A stretch of DNA of 34,952 nucleotides from Clostridiaceae bacterium (GTDB taxonomy: Bacteria > Bacillota > Clostridia > Acetivibrionales > DUMC01). The stretch is taken from assembly GCA_012840075.1 (NCBI GenBank), contig DUMC01000083.1, forward strand, positions 1 to 34,952. Direction: 5' to 3'. Both the position numbers and the translations under genes were made by a program. Below, piece by piece: positions 15,941-22,627 of the stretch. Numbering within the stretch: position 1 is the stretch's first letter; each line of letters opens with the position of its first letter. The notes under the pieces were generated by a model. It made no database searches. It had not been told where the DNA came from and worked only from the letters and a program-made list of their open reading frames with translations.

Positions 15941-16439
15941 AATATCTCTCCTTTTACGAAATAAAATATAATTTTATAAATATTTTACTATAATAAACTA
16001 ATAAACTTTGCTTAACTTTAATTATTTTATATTATTATACATAAATTATTTTATATAGTTTTACATATTCTTAACATAAATTATTTCATATAGTTTTACA
16101 TATTCTTAATTTAATAAACATAATCTATGTTAAGTTTTTGACACATTTTAAATATAATTCTATCAAATTACGTTATAAAATCAAGAATTTTTAGGAAATT
16201 TAATTTTCAGAGGACAGATACTCATTTCAAAAGCACATTGAGGATCATTTTTACACTAACCAGTACTGAATATTCTTGGCGCCAGAAAACCCATAAAACA
16301 GCCCATACTCTATGGGTAAACTGACATGGGAAACTGATTTCGAAATCCTCAAGATACTAGAGGATATATTCAACTCCACTCGAGTATGGGCATGAAAAGA
16401 AAAGAATTTTTCAATATGGAACTTTAAGGGATTTGCTTT
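15941..16439. other. Spacer between the aldolase gene and a deletion scar
   Basis: The first 200 bases are very AT-rich and hold a 35-base tandem repeat. From about 16200 the composition changes to nearly balanced, like decayed coding sequence. On the plus strand two short open stretches are visible (EDRYSFQKHIEDHFYTNQY at about 16210-16270, and MGKLTWETDFEILKILEDIF at about 16310-16370), each closed by a stop. They match nothing I recognise and may be remnants of a lost gene. Confidence 0.4.
16039..16108. repeat. Two tandem copies of a 35-base AT-rich unit
   Basis: The unit runs 16039-16073 and repeats at 16074-16108 with a single difference (T versus C at the 14th base). Each unit starts ACATAAATTATT and ends ACATATTCTTA. 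It lies about 100-170 bases upstream of the aldolase start. It may be a simple slippage duplication. No third copy was seen. Confidence 0.9.
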
Positions 16440-16769
16440 TTAATCCATAAATGGCAGTTGTGAAGTGTCAAAGCCTGTGATTTTAAGCTTTGGTTGTTCA
16501 ATTGGCTTTCCGTTAACAGACATATGCTTTATACCCTCACTGACCGGGCTATACTCACATTCAAGGATACAACCTTCTCTGGCATAACGGGTTTTTCTTA
16601 TAAATGTTTGCCTCGAGTGCACCGATGATTGAAAGATATCTTTAATTTCGCATTCGGCAATCTGTTTCCTGAAGGCTTCAAAACTTTCCACCTCGTCTTT
16701 GCTCCTTATTTCAGCAATAAAACCATTGCCGGTAAGCAGGAATCCTCTTGCTGCAAAGTCTCTGGAAGC
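16440..16769 (-). pseudogene. C-terminal fragment of an unrecognised gene
   Basis: The frame is open for about 110 residues and ends at a stop at 16440. It begins without a start at a breakpoint near 16770, where a TAA (16775-16773) closes it. The sequence begins ASRDFAARGFLLTGNGFIAE and later has YAREGCILECEYSPVSEG and ISVNGKP-like MSVNGKPIEQPKL. It looks like the C-terminal, beta-rich end of a larger protein, possibly a polysaccharide-acting enzyme, but I do not recognise it. A GTG at 16691 gives an 83-residue ORF without a plausible ribosome site. Its missing 5' part and that of the divergent AraC fragment next to it end at the same point, which a single deletion explains. Confidence 0.55.
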
Positions 16770-17635
16770 ACCTTATTATAGGAATTGGTAGCAGCAGAGA
16801 TTTAGACAATATGCATATATCCTATCAGGAGGCTTTGGATGCAATTGACTATAGGGTTTTGTCAGGTGAAAGCGAAGTCATTCACATCAACAATTTCGAC
16901 ATTTTGGGCAAGACTCCCAAATATTTTTACCCTCTCCACAAGGAAAAGGCACTGATCGATGCCATAAAACTCGGAAACAGTGAACAAGCCATTAAAATTA
17001 TCAGGGAGGTTTTTAACGGAATCCCAAAATGTGCGGAGACAGCATCCTATATTCCCGAGATGCTCTGGCAGCTTATGAATGGGTTGTTCAGAGGCATTTA
17101 CAGCATGGGAATCAAATACGAAGATGTTTTTGGGAAAGACTTTTTTGATTCATATCAGGAATACAGAAGTAAAGCAAAAATAGAAGACATGCTCCAATTT
17201 ATAGAGGACCAGGTGGTCTGTTTAACAACTTTCATCAACAATAGGCGTGTCTACATCAAGGATAACATTATCGAGAAGATTAAAGATTATATCAAGGAAA
17301 ACTATAAGGAAAACATTTCACTCACCGATGTCGCTTCCATGGTATATATGAGCCCCTCTTATATCAGCTTTGCGTTTAAGGAGGCTACAGGTGAAAATTT
17401 TACTGAATACCTCACAAAAGTGCGAATCGAAAAAGCAATGGATCTTTTATTGTGTACAGAAAGTGACATCGATACCATTGCATCCAAAGTTGGATACGAA
17501 CCCCGTAGCTTCTTGAGAGCCTTCAAAAAATATACCGGAATGACTCCTACGGAGTACAGGAAAAAAATGGGGCTTGAAGCTTTAGCCAGGCAAAGTAGCA
17601 AACCAGCCATTTATAGCAAAACTATTATCAATTGA
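16769..17635 (+). pseudogene. AraC/YesS-type regulator, 5'-truncated
   Basis: About 289 residues of the C-terminal part of a large AraC-family regulator remain. HLIIGIGSSRDLDNMHISYQ, then EALDAIDYRVLSG, is the middle region typical of YesN/YesS-type sugar regulators. The C-terminal DNA-binding domain is complete, with two helix-turn-helices: ISLTDVASMVYMSPSYISFA and DIDTIASKVGYEPRSFLRAF, then YTGMTPTEYRKK. The sensory and membrane N-terminal half (normally several hundred residues) is absent. The frame is open to an ATG at 16748, but the first seven residues (MLQSLWK) come from the other side of the breakpoint and no ribosome site precedes it. It is followed by 312 bases before the phosphofructokinase gene. 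Probably non-functional, though a free DNA-binding domain could be made. Confidence 0.7.
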
Positions 17636-17835
17636 AATCATACATCATATGGATCATATTTATTTTATACTCCCCTAATAACACATTGAAATTTACCAAC
17701 TATTATGATATATTTTAACTTGATTTATTATTATATGAATTCAGGCTGAAAAAAGCCATGTTTTTAGCGGAAATTCGTATAATAATACATAAATATGCCT
17801 AAATAATGCGAAGATAAAAAACAAGGTTAAATGCT

Positions 17836-17864
17836 TTGCATTAAATGCATTGAATTACTATAAT
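17836..17864 (+). promoter_or_regulatory. Promoter of the phosphofructokinase gene
   Basis: TTGCAT (17836-17841) and TATAAT (17859-17864) are 17 bases apart, giving a leader of about 75 bases. A near-palindrome TGCATT-A-AATGCA (17837-17849) overlaps the -35 box and spacer and could be an operator. The rest of the 17636-17947 spacer is AT-rich, with a small GGCT/AGCC hairpin near 17745 and nothing else I can support. Confidence 0.65.
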
Positions 17865-17947
17865 TTTTAGTATTATTGTAATTTTATAACATTAAATAAA
17901 AGCATATTTATTGGTAAAGCAAAAATTTATTTTAAGGAGGATGTTAT

Positions 17948-19195
17948 ATGACTCAATTAAAAGGTGCTTGTATTTTCGGGCAATCGGGAGGACCTACATC
18001 AGTTATTAATGCCAGCGCCGCAGGTGTATTCCAGGAAGCTTTAAAGCAAGATTGTATTACTGCCGTATACGGAGCTGCTCATGGTATAAAAGGTGTATTA
18101 AATGAACAGTTATATGATATAAGCAAAGAAGACCCATACGAATTGGAACTGCTTAAAACCACACCATCATCAGCTCTAGGTTCCGTACGTTATAAACTGA
18201 AAGATCTTGATGAAGATGATACAGATTTCAAGAAAATTCTTGAAGTATTTAAGAAGTATAATGTAAGATACTTTTTCTACAACGGTGGAAATGACTCAAT
18301 GGATACCTGCTACAAAATCAGCAAGTATATGCAAAAAGTAGGTTATGAATGCAGAGTTATGGGTGTTCCAAAGACCATAGATAATGATTTATGGGGAACG
18401 GATCATTGTCCTGGATACGGAAGTGCGGCAAAATACATTGCAACTTCTATTATGGAAATTTATCATGATGCAAAGGTTTACGACAGAGGAATGGTTACAA
18501 TTCTCGAAATAATGGGAAGAAATGCCGGTTGGCTGACAGCCGCATCCGTCCTTGCCGCTTATAAAGGATATGGGCCGGACTTGATTTATCTTCCTGAAGT
18601 TCCTTTCGATATCGATAAGTTTATAGAAGAAGTTACAAAAATATATAAAAAGAATAATAATTGTATAGTTGCAGTTTCCGAAGGAATCAAGGATAAGGAC
18701 GGGAAATATATTTCCGAATATGGTTCTGACCTCGCAAAAAGCAAGGATGCTTTTGGACATGCTCAATTAGGCGGGCTTGCTGCAACATTGGCAAACTTTG
18801 TAAAACAAAAAACAGGAGCTAAAGTAAGAGGTATTGAATTTAGTTTGCTCCAAAGATGTGCAGCTCACTTAGGATCACTCACTGATGTAAATGAAGCTTA
18901 CATGGCAGGACAAGCAGCCGTTCAAAATGCAGTTCAGGGTATTACCGATAAAATGGTAGCCTTTGAAAGGGCTGAAGGTCCGGAATATAAATGTAATATT
19001 AAATTAATAGATCTTGCTGAAGTTGCAAATAAAGAAAAGAAAGTCCCCTTAGAGTGGATTACTAACGACGGAACATGGATTTCTGAAAAATTCATAGACT
19101 ATGCTATGCCATTAATACAAGGAGAATCAAGACCTCCAATGGTTGAAGGTCTTCCGAGATTTGCTAAATTAAAGAAAGTTTTGGTATCAAAATAA
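17948..19195 (+). CDS. pfp: Pyrophosphate-dependent 6-phosphofructokinase
   Basis: The enzyme phosphorylates fructose 6-phosphate to fructose 1,6-bisphosphate, here predicted to use pyrophosphate instead of ATP; the PPi reaction is reversible. The 415-residue protein begins with the diphosphate loop IFGQSGGPTSVINAS. GGNDSMDT at 113-120 replaces the GGDGS of ATP enzymes, and PKTIDNDL at 141-148 has the lysine typical of PPi enzymes in place of glycine. EIMGRNAGWLTAAS and RGIEFSLLQRC are further family marks. AAGGAGG lies seven bases before the ATG. The class II aldolase that uses its product is 2 kb away on the opposite strand. Substrate choice is inferred from these residues. No terminator was obvious after it. 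Confidence 0.93.
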   Translation: MTQLKGACIFGQSGGPTSVINASAAGVFQEALKQDCITAVYGAAHGIKGVLNEQLYDISKEDPYELELLKTTPSSALGSVRYKLKDLDEDDTDFKKILEVFKKYNVRYFFYNGGNDSMDTCYKISKYMQKVGYECRVMGVPKTIDNDLWGTDHCPGYGSAAKYIATSIMEIYHDAKVYDRGMVTILEIMGRNAGWLTAASVLAAYKGYGPDLIYLPEVPFDIDKFIEEVTKIYKKNNNCIVAVSEGIKDKDGKYISEYGSDLAKSKDAFGHAQLGGLAATLANFVKQKTGAKVRGIEFSLLQRCAAHLGSLTDVNEAYMAGQAAVQNAVQGITDKMVAFERAEGPEYKCNIKLIDLAEVANKEKKVPLEWITNDGTWISEKFIDYAMPLIQGESRPPMVEGLPRFAKLKKVLVSK

Positions 19196-19229
19196 ACATG
19201 CCATAATTTCTAAAACTTTAAAATTTTTC

Positions 19230-19258
19230 TTGTAACTTCAGGATAAAGGTGGTATAAT
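19230..19258 (+). promoter_or_regulatory. Sigma-A-type promoter of the zinc-ribbon gene
   Basis: TTGTAA (19230-19235) and a perfect TATAAT (19253-19258) are 17 bases apart, with a TG one base before the -10. Transcription would start near 19265, giving a leader of about 107 bases before the coding region. Confidence 0.75.
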
Positions 19259-19264
19259 CAAAAA

Positions 19265-19371
19265 AAAATACAAAAATAAGTGATTTAATTAACCTAAAAC
19301 CCTCTTACTCCTTAACAATTTGGAGGAAAGAGTAAAGTTAATTAAATCCAAGTTGTTAAGGAGGTATGTTT
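19265..19371 (+). promoter_or_regulatory. Leader with two mutually exclusive stems, one hiding the ribosome site
   Basis: Stem A pairs 19282-19293 (GATTTAATTAAC) with 19337-19348, twelve perfect pairs, and continues with TTACTC (19305-19310) against GAGTAA (19330-19335). Stem B pairs 19308-19323 (CTCCTTAACAATTTGG) with 19348-19363 (CCAAGTTGTTAAGGAG), 16 pairs with one G-U. Stem B buries most of the AAGGAGG ribosome site (19358-19364). The two stems interlock, so they cannot form together except as a pseudoknot. This is the layout of a translational switch. No run of U follows stem B, so it is not a normal terminator. The trigger (temperature, ligand, protein or a moving ribosome) is unknown, and I did not recognise a known riboswitch class. 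Confidence 0.7.
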
Positions 19372-19563
19372 GTGCCGGACAAAATTATAATTTGTAAAGA
19401 TTGTGGTAAAGAGTTCGTTTTCACAGAAGGTGAGCAGAATTTTTACAAGGAAATGGGATTTGAAAATGATCCTCAAAGGTGCCCCGAGTGCAGAAAAGCT
19501 AGAAAACAACAGAAAAGAAACAGTAAATTTGGTTCTCGCAGATTTGGTGGCGATAGGATCTAA
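19372..19563 (+). CDS. Small zinc-ribbon protein
   Basis: This basic 63-residue protein has two CxxC pairs spaced like a zinc ribbon: ICKDCGKEF near residues 7-10 and RCPECRKARKQQ near 37-40. Between them lies FTEGEQNFYKEMGF, typical of the probable zinc-ribbon family (zf-trcl) common in Clostridia. The tail is rich in Arg, Lys and Gly (NSKFGSRRFGGDRI), which suggests nucleic-acid binding. The function of the family is not established. The GTG at 19372 is chosen because AAGGAGG ends seven bases before it; the ATG at 19366 is only one base from that site. It has its own promoter, a structured leader and a hairpin after it, so it is a single-gene unit with translational control likely. Confidence 0.85.
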   Translation: MPDKIIICKDCGKEFVFTEGEQNFYKEMGFENDPQRCPECRKARKQQKRNSKFGSRRFGGDRI

Positions 19564-19581
19564 ATATTTAGCAATGGTAAC

Positions 19582-19610
19582 AATAGGGAGAGTTCGTCAC
19601 TCTCCCTATT
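19582..19610 (+). terminator. Hairpin after the zinc-ribbon gene
   Basis: AATAGGGAGAG (19582-19592) pairs perfectly with CTCTCCCTATT (19600-19610) around a seven-base loop, 19 bases after the stop. The U-run after it is weak (TTGGTTAT), so termination may be partial or the hairpin may mainly protect the mRNA. Confidence 0.7.
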
Positions 19611-19805
19611 TGGTTATATAGAGCATAGACAAGCATAGACAAGCTTTTTATTTGATCTTGATTTTGTATAAATATTTACCGTAGTTTTTCAATTTTTTCT
19701 AAAAAACAGCCAATTTTCATAAAAATTCTTATAATTACAATTTTATGATTGATTAACAAAACATAAGCACAACTATAACAGCCACGAAGCAGGAGGTGCT
19801 TAGTT

Positions 19806-21539
19806 TTGAATAATAAAATTCCCAATTATGGTTATGAACAGCGCAAAAAACGTCAAATTCGAGATATAAGAGATATGGTTTTGTCAAGTGTAGAAATTTA
19901 TAAGGATAAGCCTGCTTTTTGGGTAAAACAGAAAGACAAGGAAGGCTATCAACCTATATCTTATAACCGTCTGAAAGAGGATATGAATGCTTTAGGAACA
20001 GCTCTTATTGACTTGGGTTTAAAAGGAAAAAGAATTGCTGTCATTGGCGAAAACAGGTATGAATGGGCTGTATCTTACCTTGCTGTAGTTGCAGGAACGG
20101 GTATAGTTGTACCTATCGATAAAGAACTCCCTCCAAATGAAATTACAGGTTTAGTAAAACGTGCAGAAGTTGAAGCCATTATATTTTCAGGCAATAATTA
20201 TACGGCTATTAATGCAGTTTATGAGAATTATGGTAAAAATATAATCTACATTAATATGGACGGTTTAAAAACAGAAAATGGGATAATTGCCTACAATGAT
20301 CTGATTTTAAAAGGCAAGGACCTGGTTAATAAAGGTGATACCAGATTTATTAATGCAGAAATTAACCCTGAGGAAATGAGTATTCTTCTTTTTACGTCAG
20401 CTACCACGGACAGGTCAAAAGCAGTTATGTTATCCCACAAAAACATTTGTACAAATCTGATGGCTATGGCTACTATGATATATATAGATCCTTCAGACAT
20501 TTTCTTCTCCGTTCTTCCATTGCACCATACATATGAGTGCACCTGCGGGTTCCTATGTCCTCTCTACCTAGGAGCGTCTATTGCTTATTGCGAAGGATTG
20601 AGGCATATACAAAAAAATCTACAGGAATCAAAAGCCACAGTCATGCTTGGAGTACCACTCATTTTTGAAGCAATGTACAAACGGATATGGGAACAAGCTA
20701 AAAAGAACGGTTTGGATAAAAAATTGAAAATGGGAATAAAAATAAGCAACTTTTTGAAAAAATTCAATATTGATATTACAAGGAAACTGTTTGCCCCAAT
20801 TCATGACAACTTCGGAGGAAATATCAGGTTATTTATAAGCGGTGCGGCTGCAATAAATCCTGCAATTTCAAAAGGATTCAGGGATTTAGGTATATCTTTT
20901 TACCAAGGTTATGGGCTGACCGAATGCAGTCCTATTGTTACCGTAAACAGCGATATAGCTTTCAAAGATGATGCAGCAGGTCTTCCGGTTCCGGGAGTGG
21001 AAATTAGAATAGATCAACCTGGCGAAAACGGTATAGGTGAAATAGTAGTCAAAGGTGATAACGTTATGCTTGGCTACTACGGGGATCCAAATGCAACTGC
21101 TGAGGTATTGAAGGACGGTTGGTTCTATACAGGAGACCTGGGATATATAGATGAAGACGGCTTTCTCCATATTACGAGAAGAAAAAAATACGTTATTGTA
21201 ACTAAAAACGGTAAGAACATATATCCGGAAGAAATAGAAAGCCTTCTGAATGAAAGTGCGTATATTAAAGAATCCATGGTTTACGGCAAGGAGGATCCCA
21301 AAGAAGGTGATGTAATAGTATCGGCTGCAATAGTTCCTGATTTTGATAAAATCCGGGATGAATACGGCGGTAGAATGCTAACCCAAGATGAAATACGAGA
21401 ATTAATCCATAATGAAATAAAGCTGGTTAATAAAAAACTTGTAAATTATAAACATATAAAAAACTTCATCATTCGTGAAAATGAATTTGCCAAGACGACT
21501 ACCAGGAAAATAAAACGTTACCTTGAAAAAATGGACTAG
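19806..21539 (+). CDS. AMP-forming acyl-CoA synthetase-like protein
   Basis: This 577-residue member of the adenylate-forming ANL family is closest in layout to long-chain fatty acid CoA ligases. Marks seen are ISYNRLKEDMNALGTAL, VLPLHHTYECT (in FFSVLPLHHTYE), the A5-like YQGYGLTECSPIVTVN, GWFYTGDLGYIDEDGFLHIT, KNGKNIYPEEIE and the C-terminal lysine region FAKTTTRKIKRYL. The phosphate loop, usually TSGTTGxPKG, reads FTSATTDRSKAVMLS (196-210), so two glycines and the proline are replaced. The catalytic lysine near the end is present. The fatty acid or other acid used is unknown. The start TTG at 19806 follows AGGAGG by nine bases. The S41 peptidase follows 13 bases after the stop, so the two are co-transcribed. 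Confidence 0.85.
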   Translation: MNNKIPNYGYEQRKKRQIRDIRDMVLSSVEIYKDKPAFWVKQKDKEGYQPISYNRLKEDMNALGTALIDLGLKGKRIAVIGENRYEWAVSYLAVVAGTGIVVPIDKELPPNEITGLVKRAEVEAIIFSGNNYTAINAVYENYGKNIIYINMDGLKTENGIIAYNDLILKGKDLVNKGDTRFINAEINPEEMSILLFTSATTDRSKAVMLSHKNICTNLMAMATMIYIDPSDIFFSVLPLHHTYECTCGFLCPLYLGASIAYCEGLRHIQKNLQESKATVMLGVPLIFEAMYKRIWEQAKKNGLDKKLKMGIKISNFLKKFNIDITRKLFAPIHDNFGGNIRLFISGAAAINPAISKGFRDLGISFYQGYGLTECSPIVTVNSDIAFKDDAAGLPVPGVEIRIDQPGENGIGEIVVKGDNVMLGYYGDPNATAEVLKDGWFYTGDLGYIDEDGFLHITRRKKYVIVTKNGKNIYPEEIESLLNESAYIKESMVYGKEDPKEGDVIVSAAIVPDFDKIRDEYGGRMLTQDEIRELIHNEIKLVNKKLVNYKHIKNFIIRENEFAKTTTRKIKRYLEKMD

Positions 21540-21552
21540 AGGGGGATAGTTT

Positions 21553-22497
21553 TTGCTGGGAAAGTTTTTTCGAAAGAGAAGAGAAAAAATTGAGCTCTCA
21601 ACCGGAGAACAGTTAAAAAAGTTTAAAAAAAGGTTTTATATACTTTTAACAGTTTTTATTGTATTTACAGTATCAGTCGCATGTTATATATACCTAAATT
21701 ATGATTACCTTGTATTTAAGCATTTTATAGCACAGCACTATATTTATACAGACGCCTTGGATACTCTTTATGAAGATTATCTCAAGATGGATATAAACGG
21801 CAGGTATTATAGATATTTTGATTACATCGTAATAGCTTCCGTTACGGAAAAAATCCGCCAAATCAATCAAGATAGGTATACTTATCTTTATACGCCGGAA
21901 CAGTATACAAGGTACAAAGCGGAAGAGAAGGAAGAAGCTGAAGAGTCAGAATTCAAAATTCTTGACGATAAAACATGTTATATAAAAATAACAAATTTCT
22001 CCAAATACACATGGGAATTCATGAAGAGCCATATACAGGAAATGCAAAAATACCCAAATTTGATAATGGATTTGCGCAGCAACTCCGGTGGATTAATAAA
22101 TTCTATGAATAAAATGGCAGAATTATTTTTGCCAAAAGGTAGCATAATTGCCATTGACAGGATGAGATTATTTAGTAAAACATACAAATCAAAAAACAGT
22201 TCTCCTATAAAGCCTGAGAAAATAATCATCCTCCAGGATAAAAACACAGCCAGTGCTTCGGAAGGTTTTATTGCTGCTTTAAAAGACAACCTTGACAATG
22301 TAACTTTGATTGGAGAAACCACATACGGAAAAGGAATCGGACAATTCACCATGCCTTTAAAAAACGGCTTTGCTGTTAAAGCAACCACCATGCTCTGGTA
22401 CACACCAAAAAATGTAAACATTCATAAAAAAGGCATTGAACCGGACATTTTCTATAACGGTGAAGATATTATCGAATTTGCACGAAGCCAGGCTTAA
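21553..22497 (+). CDS. Membrane-anchored S41-family (C-terminal processing) peptidase
   Basis: This 314-residue protein has one N-terminal membrane segment (FYILLTVFIVFTVSVACYIY, residues 28-47) after a basic cytoplasmic start, so the peptidase domain faces outside. The S41 core is present: LIMDLRSNSGG (170-180), KNTASASEGF with the nucleophile in the SASE motif near 234-237, and TYGKGIGQF with the catalytic lysine at 260. I see no PDZ domain between the membrane segment and the core, unlike classical CtpA/CtpB. Such peptidases cleave exported proteins at exposed C-terminal tails, and in spore formers some cleave signalling proteins. The target is unknown. The TTG start lies after GAGGGGGATAG. 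The link with the preceding synthetase is only by position. Confidence 0.85.
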   Translation: MLGKFFRKRREKIELSTGEQLKKFKKRFYILLTVFIVFTVSVACYIYLNYDYLVFKHFIAQHYIYTDALDTLYEDYLKMDINGRYYRYFDYIVIASVTEKIRQINQDRYTYLYTPEQYTRYKAEEKEEAEESEFKILDDKTCYIKITNFSKYTWEFMKSHIQEMQKYPNLIMDLRSNSGGLINSMNKMAELFLPKGSIIAIDRMRLFSKTYKSKNSSPIKPEKIIILQDKNTASASEGFIAALKDNLDNVTLIGETTYGKGIGQFTMPLKNGFAVKATTMLWYTPKNVNIHKKGIEPDIFYNGEDIIEFARSQA

Positions 22498-22504
22498 AAT
22501 AAAA

Positions 22505-22622
22505 GGGGACATTCCTCTTCCTAAAAGAAATGCTTCTTGCTCTAGCGAGGTGTGTCCCCAATCAAAAAGGGACATTCCCCAACGTAAAAGGAATACCCTT
22601 AACTCGAGAGGGGTGTGTCCCC
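22505..22622. repeat. Tandem pair of REP-like structured repeats
   Basis: Copy 1 spans 22505-22559 and copy 2 22569-22622. Each has an outer stem (GGGGACA with TGTCCCC; one G shorter in copy 2), a TT/TG internal loop, then a four-pair stem and an inner hairpin. The four-pair stem is CCTC/GAGG in copy 1 and CCCC/GGGG in copy 2, and the inner hairpin is AAGAA/TTCTT in copy 1 and AAGG/CCTT in copy 2. Pairing is kept while sequence changes. They fill the gap between the peptidase stop and the converging ThyX-like stop and may terminate both transcripts. REP-type elements moved by RAYT transposases have this kind of form; no such transposase is in the window. Confidence 0.7.
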
Positions 22623-22627
22623 TTACC

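Noticed and set aside
16039-16108. CRISPR array
   Set aside because: There are only two directly abutting copies with no spacers and no cas genes.
18389-18766. Minus-strand ORF of 125 residues inside the phosphofructokinase gene
   Set aside because: Antisense shadow of a well-supported gene.
19308-19363. Stem B of the zinc-ribbon leader as an intrinsic terminator
   Set aside because: It is followed by GTATGTTTG rather than a run of T, and it covers the ribosome site.
21978-22421. Minus-strand ORF of 147 residues inside the S41 peptidase gene
   Set aside because: It lies fully antisense to a gene with clear catalytic motifs and shows no family features.
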